Below, one piece after another: positions 35,060 through 43,692 of a DNA stretch of 64,000 bases; position 1 is the first letter of the stretch, and each line of letters opens with the position of its first letter. Made by a program: the position numbers and the translations under genes. The stretch is from positions 124,001 through 188,000 of the forward strand of contig NZ_CABVII010000007.1 in assembly GCF_902497995.1 (NCBI RefSeq), read 5' to 3'. Source of the DNA: Pseudomonas fluorescens. Its GTDB lineage: Bacteria > Pseudomonadota > Gammaproteobacteria > Pseudomonadales > Pseudomonadaceae. The notes under the pieces were generated by a model, which saw only the letters and a list, made by a program, of their open reading frames with translations, did no database searches and had not been told where the DNA came from.

Positions 35060-35428
35060 ATCCCTTTCTGACTTCTTTTCTGTTTGATTCCCCTCAATGT
35101 CTTGCGCGCCAATTCCGGACAGGCTCGTCGGAGATTTCCTTCAAGTTGTAGCGATCTGCATGAACTGGTGCGCAGCTGGGTCCATCGATAGTCTTTTGGC
35201 TGTCACTGCAAATTCAGTGACAGGGCGTGGAAGCCCTTCTATCGTTAGGCGCATAAGCGCCACCAGTCCGGCGTTTTTTACCGTCTGTGTTTTATGGTGG
35301 CTGTGCGCGGGGCGCTTTCGAGTGCGCCGGGTGCCTAACGTCCCGGTCTTCCACACCTGCGTACAGCCGCCACCAATTGCGTGGAAGTGATTTCTGGCGG
35401 CTCCATTCCATACGTTAGGAATCAAGCG
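35060..35428 (+). promoter_or_regulatory. Long structured leader upstream of the small DUF3077-like gene
   Basis: About 370 bases without a gene but rich in inverted repeats: a perfect 9-base palindrome CTGTCACTG/CAGTGACAG (35200-35223), a GC-rich paired block around 35240-35340 (GGCGCATAAGCGCC, GCGCGGGGCGCTTTCGAGTGCGC) and AGCCGCCA/TGGCGGCT around 35363-35403. Similar long leaders precede small orphan genes of this kind in other fluorescent pseudomonads as I recall. It resembles a folded 5' UTR or regulatory RNA; the class is not one I can name. Confidence 0.5.
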
Positions 35429-35755
35429 ATGACAGCAATTACACCTGATCCACCCTACGAAAAACCAATTCCCCTCCCTGAAAACCGCTTCATGGCGCTT
35501 ACCAGCAACTGCAGCGAGATGCCCACGTTGTTCGTCGATACCCACGCGCCGCTTGATGTTTTGTATGAGGCAGCAAACTACCGAATTCGCGCGGTAACCC
35601 AAGTGCTGGAGAACCTGGCAATGCGCGGTTCTATCGAGTGTGATTCCTTCATCCTCAGCGACTTTTCTTTGCTCTGTGCCATTCCATTGCGCGATGGCTG
35701 CGATGTGCTGGATGTGATTGGGCGGCGGTTGCGGGCTCGGTCAGCGGCAGATTAG
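35429..35755 (+). CDS. Small Pseudomonas protein, DUF3077-like
   Basis: 108 residues from MTAITPDPPYEKP; TTAGGA lies 9 bases before the ATG. After a proline-rich start comes MPTLFVDTHAPLDVLYEAANYRIRAVTQVL, then a C-terminal segment DCDVLDVIGRRL-like helix. The 'LF-V...gvp...AL..A..' arrangement fits DUF3077, a family of small pseudomonad proteins of unknown function; the match is weak. No signal peptide. The unusual feature is its long structured leader, which also exists in a diverged form upstream of the peptide gene at 32.5 kb. Confidence 0.6.
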   Translation: MTAITPDPPYEKPIPLPENRFMALTSNCSEMPTLFVDTHAPLDVLYEAANYRIRAVTQVLENLAMRGSIECDSFILSDFSLLCAIPLRDGCDVLDVIGRRLRARSAAD

Positions 35756-35784
35756 CCTCAGAAGTTTTAGGTGTCTGATCTATT

Positions 35785-35879
35785 GCCTTCGCGGGCAAGC
35801 CCGCTCCCACAGGTTTTGTGTCGTTCGCAATATTTATAAACGACACTAAATCTGTGGGAGCGGGCTTGCCCGCGAAGGC
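35785..35879. repeat. Inverted REP pair
   Basis: GCCTTCGCGGGCAAGCCCGC on the left and its complement on the right, around a spacer with a small GTGTCGTT/AACGACAC palindrome. Confidence 0.9.
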
Positions 35880-35950
35880 GTCCGACCAATCAGCGCTGCC
35901 CTATCAGAAATTCATCCTCTCGCCCAAGCCCCGCGAGGCTATCAATCGAT

Positions 35951-35987
35951 AAAAAAAAGGACCGGGTGCAAGGTGCACCCAGTCCTT
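35951..35987 (-). terminator. Terminator of prc
   Basis: AAGGACCGGGTGC...GTGCACCCAGTCCTT stem; on the minus strand it is followed by eight T residues. A second hairpin (CTGACGCTCC/GGAGCGTCAG, 36016-36037) lies between it and the prc stop. Confidence 0.88.
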
Positions 35988-36055
35988 TATTCACGACTTG
36001 ATGAATGACTGTCTACTGACGCTCCGGGGAGCGTCAGTATTAAATTGCAATCAAG

Positions 36056-38137
36056 TTAGTGCTTGGCCACCGCCGTGTTGAGTTTCAGGTAATCCAGCAG
36101 AATCCGCCCGGTCTCGCTCAGGTAGGCATCGTCTTCCGGCTTGGTCTTGTCCGGCTCGGCTGCGATCAGGTCTTCATCTTCTTTCTTCAGCTCTTTGAGC
36201 GGCTCTTCGCCCTTGGCCTTGCGACGCAGGTTCTCCATGGTCAGCTGCTTGGCTTCGATATCGGCGTGTTGGGCACGACGGTCGGCTTCATTGAGGCTGA
36301 CGGTTTTTTCCGCCATCAGTTTCTGCGCCAGGGCCAGCTTGTCGCGGATGAACACGAACTCTGCGTCCTTGGCCGTGCGCACGTCATGCTCGGACTGGAG
36401 CTGGGTGATATACGGTTTGAACGGGTCGAGCGCAGGCTTGATCGCCGCACGGATGGTATCCCACGGCATGGCTTCCGGTAGGGCGCTTTCGCCGATTTCC
36501 TTGGTGTCGATGATCGACGGGTAGTCGATGTCCGGCAGTACGCCCTGATGCTGGGTGCTCTGGCCGGAAACCCGGTAGAACTTGGCCAGGGTCAGTTTCA
36601 GTTCGCCATGGTTCAGCGGCTGGATGGTCTGCACGGTGCCTTTGCCGAAGGTCTGGCCGCCGATGATCAACGCGCGGTGGTAGTCCTGCATGGCACCGGC
36701 AAAAATCTCCGAAGCCGAGGCCGACAGGCGGTTGACCAGCAACGCCATCGGGCCTTTGTAGAAGGCGCCCGGGTTTTCATCTTCAAGCACGTCGACCCGG
36801 CCATCGGCGTTACGCACGAGCACGGTCGGCCCTTTGTCGATGAACAGGCTGGTCAGCTCGGTGGCTTCCTGCAGGGAGCCGCCGCCATTGTTGCGCAGGT
36901 CGATGACCACGCCGTCGACCTTGTCTTTCTGCAACTCGGTCAGCAGTTTCTTGACGTCGCGAGTGGTGCTCTTGTAGTCCGGATCACCGGCACGGAAGGC
37001 CTTGAAGTCCAGGTAGAACGCCGGGATCTCGATGACGCCGAGCTTGTAATCCTTGCCATCCTGCTTGAGCTTGAGGACCGACTTCTTCACCGCCTGGTCT
37101 TCAAGCTTCACCGCTTCGCGGGTAATCGGCACGATCTTGGTGGTCTGGTCGTTCGGCGCATTGCTGGCCGGGATCACTTCCAGGCGCACCACGGTGCCTT
37201 TCGGACCACGGATCAGCTTGACCACTTCGTCCAGGCGCCAGCCGACCACGTCGACCATTTCCTTGTTGCCCTGGGCTACACCGATGATCTTGTCGGCCGG
37301 TGCGACCTGCTTGGTCTTGTCGGCCGGGCCGGCAGGCACCAGGCGCACGACTTTCACCTGGTCGTTGTCGCTCTGCAACACGGCGCCGATGCCCTCGAGG
37401 GACAGGCTCATGTTGATGTCGAAGTTCTCCGCGTTATCCGGCGACAGATAGTTGGTGTGCGGGTCGTAGGACATGGCGAAGGTATTGATGTACGCCTGGA
37501 AGATGTCTTCGGCACGGGTCTGGTCCAGGCGCGCCAGCTGGTTCTTGTAGCGCTTGGTCAGGGTTTCCTGAATCTGCTTGGAGTCCTTGCCGGCGATCTT
37601 CATCCGCAGGACTTCATCCTTGACGCGTTTGCGCCACAGTTCGTCGAGGTCCGCGGTGGATTTGAGCCAAGGGGCATCCTTGCGATCGATCAGCAAGGTT
37701 TCCTTGGCGGTGAAGTCGATTTTGTCGACGCCTTTGTTCAGCTCGACCAGGGCAAAGTCCAGACGCGCCTTGACGCGGTCCAGGTAGCGCTTGTAGATGG
37801 TGAACCCGGCGTCCAGGTCGCCGCTTTTGAGGAAGTCGTCGAACTGGGTTTTCCACTTGTCGAATTCGGCAATGTCGCTGGCCATGAAATAGCTGCGCGA
37901 CGGATCCAGCAGCTTGAGGTAGCTGTCATAGATGATGACCGAGCGCGCATCATCGAGCGGCGGCTTGCTGTAGTGGTGACGCTTGAGCAATTCGACGACG
38001 TTCAGACTGGCGATCACTTCGTCACGGTCAGGCTGAAGCTTGTCCCAGCTATTGGCTGCGAATGAATTGCTCGACATCGGCATCAGGCAGATACCAATGA
38101 ACAGGGCAAGGGCGGTGCTGGGGAACAAATGCTTCAT
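36056..38137 (-). CDS. prc: Tail-specific (C-terminal processing) protease Prc
   Basis: About 693 residues from the ATG at 38137, which gives a clean signal peptide (MKHLFPSTALALFIGICLMP, cleavage after SFAA); an ATG 11 codons upstream (38170) is possible. Order of parts: N-terminal helical domain, PDZ domain (about 225-320), S41 peptidase core with the catalytic Ser in NRLSASASE near 472 and Lys in TFGKGTVQ near 497, and a C-terminal DUF3340-like helical domain. Periplasmic serine-lysine protease that trims proteins from their C-termini, including cell-wall hydrolases and, in pseudomonads, anti-sigma factors. Confidence 0.95.
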   Translation of the reverse strand: MKHLFPSTALALFIGICLMPMSSNSFAANSWDKLQPDRDEVIASLNVVELLKRHHYSKPPLDDARSVIIYDSYLKLLDPSRSYFMASDIAEFDKWKTQFDDFLKSGDLDAGFTIYKRYLDRVKARLDFALVELNKGVDKIDFTAKETLLIDRKDAPWLKSTADLDELWRKRVKDEVLRMKIAGKDSKQIQETLTKRYKNQLARLDQTRAEDIFQAYINTFAMSYDPHTNYLSPDNAENFDINMSLSLEGIGAVLQSDNDQVKVVRLVPAGPADKTKQVAPADKIIGVAQGNKEMVDVVGWRLDEVVKLIRGPKGTVVRLEVIPASNAPNDQTTKIVPITREAVKLEDQAVKKSVLKLKQDGKDYKLGVIEIPAFYLDFKAFRAGDPDYKSTTRDVKKLLTELQKDKVDGVVIDLRNNGGGSLQEATELTSLFIDKGPTVLVRNADGRVDVLEDENPGAFYKGPMALLVNRLSASASEIFAGAMQDYHRALIIGGQTFGKGTVQTIQPLNHGELKLTLAKFYRVSGQSTQHQGVLPDIDYPSIIDTKEIGESALPEAMPWDTIRAAIKPALDPFKPYITQLQSEHDVRTAKDAEFVFIRDKLALAQKLMAEKTVSLNEADRRAQHADIEAKQLTMENLRRKAKGEEPLKELKKEDEDLIAAEPDKTKPEDDAYLSETGRILLDYLKLNTAVAKH

Positions 38138-38275
38138 GCTGATTCGACGCGGGGACAATTGATAACGCATATTAGGCCGTCTTTGAAGTCGCCGGTTCCG
38201 TAAAGGCCGGTCGCATAATGCAAAAAGCCCGGCGCTACAGCTACGGGCTCAGTCCAGACTCACTATGGAGGCACT

Positions 38276-39238
38276 GTGAAAGCATTGCAAGGCGTGGAAG
38301 GTCGAGTGGAGTGGGCGGAAGAGCCCAGTCCTACGTGTGATGTAGGACAAGTCCGCATTCGTGTGGCGGCAGCGGGTCTCAATCGCGCCGATTTGTTACA
38401 GAAGGCCGGTCTTTACCCGCCACCGCCGGGAGCCAGTCAGGTACTGGGTCTTGAGTGTTCGGGAGTGATCAGCGAGGTGGGTCCGGGCTCCTCCTGGCAG
38501 GTCGGCGATCGGGTCTGCGCCTTGCTGGCCGGGGGCGGGATGGCCGAAGAGGTGGTTGTCGACGGACGGCATGTGTTGCCGGTTCCCGAAGGTTTGTCCT
38601 TGGCCGAGGCGGCAGCGCTACCCGAAGTGTACGCGACCGTTTGGCTGAATTTGTTTCAACTTGCGGCGCTCAAACCGGGTGAGAAAGTTCTCCTGCACGC
38701 CGGAGCCAGTGGAATCGGTTCAGCGGCCATCCAGCTGTGCAAGGCGTTTGGCAACCCGTGCTGGGTCAGCGTCGGTTCCGCCGAACGTCTGGCTTACTGT
38801 GAAGCGCTGGGTGCTCAGGGTGGTGTCGTGCGCAACGGCGACCTCAACAGTTTGAGCGATCTGGGGCCGTTCGATGTGATCCTCGACCCGGTCGGTGGCA
38901 ACTATGCCGAGCTGAATCTGAAGGTGTCGGCCCTGGATGGCCGTTGGGTATTGATCGGGCTGATGGGGGGGCGTGAGGCTAAACTGGACCTGGCTCAGGT
39001 GCTGGGCAAGCGCGTGCAGTTGTTGGGTTCGACCCTGCGCAGTCGCGACGATCGGTTCAAGGCGGATTTGTTCAGTGATCTACGCCTGCATGTCTGGCCG
39101 TTGTTTGCCGAAGGGCGTTTGAGCCCGCAGCTGGCGAAGACTTTTCCGATCAAGGATGCCGAAGCGGCGTTTGCGGAGCTGGCGAGCAATAAGGTGGCGG
39201 GAAAGTTGGTGCTGCTGATCGACGAGAGCTTGAGGTAA
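38276..39238 (+). CDS. NAD(P)H quinone oxidoreductase, QOR family
   Basis: 320 residues from a GTG with TGGAGG before it. Medium-chain dehydrogenase fold without the catalytic zinc: an N-terminal GroES-like domain (GLNRADLLQKAGLYPPPPG is typical of the PIG3/TIGR02824 branch) and a Rossmann domain with VLLHAGASGIGSAAIQL near residue 145. Enzymes of this branch reduce quinones with NADPH. Divergent from prc; the two promoters share about 135 bases. Confidence 0.92.
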   Translation: MKALQGVEGRVEWAEEPSPTCDVGQVRIRVAAAGLNRADLLQKAGLYPPPPGASQVLGLECSGVISEVGPGSSWQVGDRVCALLAGGGMAEEVVVDGRHVLPVPEGLSLAEAAALPEVYATVWLNLFQLAALKPGEKVLLHAGASGIGSAAIQLCKAFGNPCWVSVGSAERLAYCEALGAQGGVVRNGDLNSLSDLGPFDVILDPVGGNYAELNLKVSALDGRWVLIGLMGGREAKLDLAQVLGKRVQLLGSTLRSRDDRFKADLFSDLRLHVWPLFAEGRLSPQLAKTFPIKDAEAAFAELASNKVAGKLVLLIDESLR

Positions 39239-39243
39239 CCCCC

Positions 39244-39336
39244 CCTGTAGGAGCGAGGCTTGCCCGCGAAGGGCGCAATGCGGTCTGACAGACATACCGT
39301 GTCGCGCCCTTCGCGGGCAAGCCTCGCTCCTACAGG
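39244..39336. repeat. Inverted REP pair
   Basis: CCTGTAGGAGCGAGGCTTGCC on the left and its complement on the right, between the convergent QOR and HAD genes. Confidence 0.9.
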
Positions 39337-39344
39337 ACCGCGGG

Positions 39345-39998
39345 TTATTTCCAGGTATGGATCGGCCAGCCGGCTTTTTCGGCGTGTTCGAGCAGGACCG
39401 GATCGGGGTTTACCACGTGTGGAAAATCCACCTTTAACAGCAATGGTAAATCGTTGCGTGAATCCGAGTAGAAACTCGCGCCTTCCAGGTTTTCCTCCTC
39501 CGCATCCAGCCATTCCAGCAAACGGGTGATCTTGCCTTCGCGGTAGGTCAGGGTGCCGAGGGTATTGCCGCTATACACCCCATGCGCCACTTCCAGCGCG
39601 ATGGCGAGGATTTCGTCGATACCCAGCCGTTCGGCAATGGGCCCGACCAGGTGCGTTCCTGAAGCCGAAATCACCAGAATCCGGTCGCCAGCCTTGCGGT
39701 GGGCGGCAATGGCCTTGGTGGCGTCACTGAAGATAATCGGCTCGATGTAGTCTTCCACCCAGGGCGCCACCAAGTGCGCGACTTCGTCGGGCGTGCGTCC
39801 GATCAACGGCTCCAGGCTGAAGCTCATGTACGCCTCCATGTCCAGCTTGCCATGACTGTAGGCGTCCATCATTTCGTTGTTGCGACGCATGAAAAACTCG
39901 GGATCGACCCAGCCCAGGCGGCCCATTTGCTCACTCCAGAGGGTGGCGCAGTCGCCGTGGATCAGGGTTTCGTCCAGATCAAAAATTGCCAGGGCCAT
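39345..39998 (-). CDS. HAD-IB (SerB-like) phosphatase
   Basis: 217 residues from MALAIFDLDETLI, the family start (DxDxT/V motif, Asp nucleophile in FDLDETL). Further HAD motifs: VISASGTHLVGPIAERL (motif II Ser region) and ASFYSDSRNDLPLL (motif IV acidic pair). Such enzymes remove phosphate from small metabolites such as phosphoserine. The gene lies 108 bases behind the ABC ATPase on the same strand and may be the last gene of the organophosphorus uptake operon; the link is inferred from position. An alternative start 10 codons upstream exists. Confidence 0.88.
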   Translation of the reverse strand: MALAIFDLDETLIHGDCATLWSEQMGRLGWVDPEFFMRRNNEMMDAYSHGKLDMEAYMSFSLEPLIGRTPDEVAHLVAPWVEDYIEPIIFSDATKAIAAHRKAGDRILVISASGTHLVGPIAERLGIDEILAIALEVAHGVYSGNTLGTLTYREGKITRLLEWLDAEEENLEGASFYSDSRNDLPLLLKVDFPHVVNPDPVLLEHAEKAGWPIHTWK

Positions 39999-40071
39999 TA
40001 GTGGGGGTCTCTTCGAGAACAGCTTCAAACTTAAAGCTGCAGGAATGGATTGAGGTGCTCAGCAGTCTACA

Positions 40072-40101
40072 ACTTGAAGCTTGCGGCTTGAAGCTTGCCG
40101 C
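40072..40101. repeat. Short tandem repeat CTTGAAGCTTGC(G/C)G
   Basis: Two adjacent near-identical 14-base units (40073-40086 and 40087-40100) in the gap between the ABC ATPase and HAD genes. Confidence 0.7.
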
Positions 40102-40106
40102 TGCTT

Positions 40107-41096
40107 TCAAGCCACCTCACACAGGGCCGTCGGATCGATGGAAAGCGCCAGGCGCTGACCATCGGGGTGCAGGTCGGCCGCCGAGCGATTCAGCACATCC
40201 ACCACCAGTTCCACGCCCCGGGCTTCGACCCGGTAGCGAATCACATTGCCCAACAGGCTGTGGCTGCGGACCTGCGCGTCGAGTTCGCCATTGAGGCTCA
40301 GCTCGATGGCTTCCGGTCGAATCGCGATGCGGTGGGTGATCGGCCGCTGCAGCAATTTCGAGGCGCTGTCGGCGTCCAGCAGGTTGTAGTTGCCGATGAA
40401 GCCGGCGGCAAAGACATCGACTGGCGCGGTGTAAAGGGTCTCGGCATCGCCGCTCTGTACGATCTTTCCCTGATTCATCAGGAAAATGCGGTCGGACATG
40501 GTCAGCGCTTCCTCCTGATCGTGTGTGACGAAGATCGTGGTCAGGCCGAGTTCGCGCTGGATCTGACGAATCTGTTCGCGCAGGTGCTTGCGAATGCGCG
40601 CGTCGAGCGCCGACAGAGGTTCGTCGAGCAGCAACAGGCGCGGACGGGTCACCAGAGAGCGGGCCAGGGCGACACGCTGGCATTGGCCACCGGACAGTTG
40701 ATGCGGATAGCGGGCGGCAAAGTCATTCAGTTCCACCAGCCTCAACACCTCGGCGACGCGCTTGCGGCTGTCGTCGGCGTTGACCTTCTGCATGCGCAAA
40801 CCGAAGGCGACGTTCTGTTCCACCGTCATGTTGGGGAACAGCGCGTAGCTCTGGAACACCATGCCGATTCCACGTTTCTGCGGGCTCAGTGGAACGAGGT
40901 CGTGATCATCGAGCAGGATCTTGCCGCCGTCCACCGAGGTCAGCCCGGCGATGCAGCGCAGCAGCGTGGATTTGCCGCAACCGGACGGACCGAGGAGGGT
41001 GACGAACTCACCTTTTTTGATTTCACAGTTGATGTCGCTGAATACCGTGGTGCCCAAGTAGCTCTTTTGCAGATGTTGGACGCTGACATAGCTCAT
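40107..41096 (-). CDS. ABC transporter ATP-binding protein (organophosphorus-type operon)
   Basis: 329 residues from MSYVSVQHLQKSY; its ATG overlaps the permease stop by 4 bases, so the much longer upstream frame is rejected. Walker A GPSGCGKST near residue 37, Q-loop FQSYALFP, signature QLSGGQCQR (with Cys where Arg or Gln is usual), Walker B LLLLDEPLSALD, and the H-loop THDQEEA. A C-terminal TOBE-like domain follows (about 240-329). This is the PotA/FbpC class that powers spermidine, iron and aminoethylphosphonate importers. Confidence 0.93.
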   Translation of the reverse strand: MSYVSVQHLQKSYLGTTVFSDINCEIKKGEFVTLLGPSGCGKSTLLRCIAGLTSVDGGKILLDDHDLVPLSPQKRGIGMVFQSYALFPNMTVEQNVAFGLRMQKVNADDSRKRVAEVLRLVELNDFAARYPHQLSGGQCQRVALARSLVTRPRLLLLDEPLSALDARIRKHLREQIRQIQRELGLTTIFVTHDQEEALTMSDRIFLMNQGKIVQSGDAETLYTAPVDVFAAGFIGNYNLLDADSASKLLQRPITHRIAIRPEAIELSLNGELDAQVRSHSLLGNVIRYRVEARGVELVVDVLNRSAADLHPDGQRLALSIDPTALCEVA

Positions 41097-41893
41097 TCGC
41101 TTTTGTCCTTGTTCAAGATATTGGCCGCCCAGGTCAGAACCAGCACAAAGAAGAAGTAGGAAATCACCAGCGCACTGGTGAAGTGGCCGCTGCTGTTGCG
41201 CATGTTGTTGAGGTAGACCTGCAGGGTTTCGTAGCGGGTCCCGACGAGGATGTTGGCGAACACGAACTCGCCGAACAGGAAGGAGAACGACAGCAGCAAC
41301 GCCACCATCAAACCCTTGCGCAGGTTTGGCAGCACCACCAGGAACGCCGCTTGAAAGGTGCTGGCGCCGAGCAGTTGGGCGGCGTCCATCAGGTCGCGCA
41401 GGTTGATCGCTTGCAGGTTGTTGGTGATTGCCCGGTACATGAACGGCAGCGCCACGGTGAAGTAGCAACCGATCAAGATCCACGGCGTCCCGACCATCGC
41501 GAACGGTCCCGAACCATAGAGCTGCAACAGACCCACCGACGACACCACTGGCGGTACCGCGAAAGGCAGCAGGATCAGGATGTTCATCAGCGCATCAAGT
41601 TTGGGGAAATGGTAGTGCACCACAAACAGCAACGGCAGAATCAAAACCACCGACAAAATCAGCGCGCCGACGCAGACCAGAAGCGATTGACCAAACGCAT
41701 GGAGAAATCGCGGATCACTCCACAACTGCGCATACCATTTGATAGTGAAGCCGCTGGGCAAGATCGTTGCCGACCAACTGGTGGAGATTGAGTAAATCAG
41801 CGTTCCAATCAGCGGCAATAGCAGAATGGCAAACAGCAGGTACACCACCACCCGGTGGTAGATACCGACAGGGCCCGGTTCAGCGCGAGACAT
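41093..41893 (-). CDS. ABC transporter permease 2
   Basis: 266 residues with six transmembrane helices (VVVYLLFAILLLPLIGTLIYS first). The BPD EAA motif reads LMDAAQLLGASTFQAAFLVVLP, with the conserved glycine-x-x-x-x-x-x-x-x-x-P end that contacts the ATPase. It overlaps the upstream permease by 14 bases and the ATPase gene by 4, so assembly is translationally coupled. Confidence 0.93.
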   Translation of the reverse strand: MSRAEPGPVGIYHRVVVYLLFAILLLPLIGTLIYSISTSWSATILPSGFTIKWYAQLWSDPRFLHAFGQSLLVCVGALILSVVLILPLLFVVHYHFPKLDALMNILILLPFAVPPVVSSVGLLQLYGSGPFAMVGTPWILIGCYFTVALPFMYRAITNNLQAINLRDLMDAAQLLGASTFQAAFLVVLPNLRKGLMVALLLSFSFLFGEFVFANILVGTRYETLQVYLNNMRNSSGHFTSALVISYFFFVLVLTWAANILNKDKSE

Positions 41894-42716
41894 GGTAGCT
41901 CCTCTTCAACAGCAGCTGATGCACGACTGTCACCAGGGTCATCAACGCCACGAGCACTACGGCCAGGGCGCTGGCCAGGTTCGGATCCAGGGAAATATCA
42001 CCGGAGACCATCGCGGCGATACGGATCGGCAGCACGTTGAAGTTGCCGGTGGTCAGCGCGTAGACCGTGGCGTAGGCGCCCAGGGCGTTGGCCAGCAGGA
42101 TCACGAAAGTGCCCAGCAGCGCCGGGGTCAGCACTGGCAAGCCGATGTGCCGCCAGAACTGCCAGCCGTTGGCGCCGAGCAATTGGGCGGACTCACGCCA
42201 GTCTTCGCGCACGGCGTCGAAAGCCGGGTAGAGCAGCAACACGCCCAATGGAATCTGGAAGTAGGTGTAGAGGAGGATCAGCCCGGATTTCGAATACAGG
42301 TTGAAGTCCTGAATGATCCCGGCCTGCTTGAGCATGAGGGTGAAGCTGCCGTTGAAGCCCAGCAGGATGATGAACGCGAAGGCCAAAGGCACGCCGGAAA
42401 AGTTGCTGGTCATGTTGGCGAAGGCGTTGACGAAGTTGCGCAGTTTCGAGTCGACCCGGTGCAGGGAGTAAGCGCCAAGTACTGCGATGATGATCCCGAA
42501 CACGCTGGACCAGAAACTGATCTCGAGACTGAGCCGGATCGCCTGCAGATAGAACTTCGAGCTGAAGATTTTGCTGAAGTTGGCGATGCCCCAGCCAAAC
42601 TCTTCCGATTGCAGGCTATTGATCATCACCCAGATCAACGGAGCGATCTCGAATACGATAAAGAACAGCGCGAAGGGCACCAGGCACAGCGCCGCCAGCC
42701 ATTTTCCGCGAGTCAT
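41880..42716 (-). CDS. ABC transporter permease 1
   Basis: 278 residues from MTRGKWLAALCLVPFALFF; a GTG nine codons upstream, inside the preceding gene, is possible. Six transmembrane helices and an EAA loop (DWRESAQLLGANGWQFWRHIGLPVL). PotB/FbpB-like. Five bases after the phosphatase-like gene. With permease 2 it forms the heterodimeric channel. Confidence 0.92.
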   Translation of the reverse strand: MTRGKWLAALCLVPFALFFIVFEIAPLIWVMINSLQSEEFGWGIANFSKIFSSKFYLQAIRLSLEISFWSSVFGIIIAVLGAYSLHRVDSKLRNFVNAFANMTSNFSGVPLAFAFIILLGFNGSFTLMLKQAGIIQDFNLYSKSGLILLYTYFQIPLGVLLLYPAFDAVREDWRESAQLLGANGWQFWRHIGLPVLTPALLGTFVILLANALGAYATVYALTTGNFNVLPIRIAAMVSGDISLDPNLASALAVVLVALMTLVTVVHQLLLKRSYHVSR

Positions 42717-42721
42717 GGCAT

Positions 42722-43528
42722 TCACTTGAGGAGCTCCCGGCACACAGGCTTGTCGTGTGACACACCCAGCAATTCGCAGACGGTGCCGCAGATTTCAGTC
42801 TGTTTCGGTGCGGCGCTGGTGTTGAAACTGAAAGCATTGCCGAGGACGAACAATGGCACTTCTCGTTCTTCGGGCAGCAGGCCGTTGTGGGAGCGGTCGT
42901 TGTTCATGCCGTGGTCGGCGGTCACCAGCACCTGATAGCCGGCGTCGAGCCAGGTGTGCAGATAGTCGGCCAGAATAATGTCGGCCGAGCGGGCGCTGTT
43001 GCGGTATTGCGGGGTGTCGAGGCCGTGCTTGTGCCCGGCATCGTCGATGTTCATGGGGTGGACCAGTAAAAAGTTCGGCCCATGACGCAGTCGCAGATTT
43101 TCGGCGTCTGCGAACAGGTGCGAATCCGGGTAGTGATCGTTCCAGTAGAAATGACCGTGCTGGATCGGCAAGTCAGGGCTGTCGGTGTGACGATCCCGTG
43201 CTGCAACAAATGGCGAACGGTTATACAGCTCACTGACCCAGTGATAGGCCGCGGCGGCGGTTGTAAGGCCGGCATCGCTGGCGTAGTGATAGATGCTGCG
43301 CTGGTTGGACAGGCGCGAGACATTGTTGTGGACGATACCGCTGTCGATCGGCGTGACGCCGGTCAGGATGCATTCATACAGCGGTCGGGACAGGGCCGGC
43401 AGTTCGCACTCCAGTTTGTAGAGCGCCGCGCGTCCTGCGCCGACGTAAGCCTGCAGATGGCCCATGGCGTGACGGGCGACCTCGTAATTGAGGCCGTCGA
43501 GCACGACAAGGATGACGTTGTGCTTCAT
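42722..43528 (-). CDS. Alkaline phosphatase-superfamily phosphodiesterase or phosphatase
   Basis: 268 residues from MKHNVILVVLDGLNYEV, short for the superfamily. Metal-site motifs of nucleotide pyrophosphatase/phosphodiesterase enzymes are visible: VVLDGLNYE near the start, LSRPLYECILTGVTP with the probable nucleophile, HPMNIDDAGHKHG near residue 160, and VTADHGMNNDRSHNG near 205. No signal peptide, so it should act in the cytoplasm on an imported phosphate ester or phosphonate. Encoded between the binding protein and the permeases, which suggests it processes the transported substrate; the actual substrate is unknown. Confidence 0.85.
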   Translation of the reverse strand: MKHNVILVVLDGLNYEVARHAMGHLQAYVGAGRAALYKLECELPALSRPLYECILTGVTPIDSGIVHNNVSRLSNQRSIYHYASDAGLTTAAAAYHWVSELYNRSPFVAARDRHTDSPDLPIQHGHFYWNDHYPDSHLFADAENLRLRHGPNFLLVHPMNIDDAGHKHGLDTPQYRNSARSADIILADYLHTWLDAGYQVLVTADHGMNNDRSHNGLLPEEREVPLFVLGNAFSFNTSAAPKQTEICGTVCELLGVSHDKPVCRELLK

Positions 43529-43573
43529 AGGGGCGGAACTCCGCAATACAGGTGTTCGGATTCACTCGGTCCA

Positions 43574-43664
43574 CTGTGGGAGCGGGCTTGCTCGCGAAGG
43601 CGGGCTTATATTCAACATTGATGTTGGATGTGCCGCCGTCTTCGCGAGCAAGCCCGCTCCCACA
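43574..43664. repeat. Inverted REP pair inside the uptake operon
   Basis: CTGTGGGAGCGGGCTTGCTC on the left and its complement on the right, between the binding-protein gene and the phosphodiesterase gene. As in other binding-protein operons, such an element may protect the upstream mRNA and raise binding protein relative to permease. Confidence 0.88.
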
Positions 43665-43692
43665 TTAGATCTCCGGTGTTAGCTATACCGTG

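Larger units (their letters stand above)
34518..35260. repeat. Duplicated host segment, right copy
   Basis: Second copy of 31415-32310, beginning 9 bases after the S51 stop codon. It has lost the stretch corresponding to 31603-31831 by deletion between two CATCCTG repeats, which removes the end of the uncharacterised gene and the start of the Sel1 gene. Confidence 0.8.
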
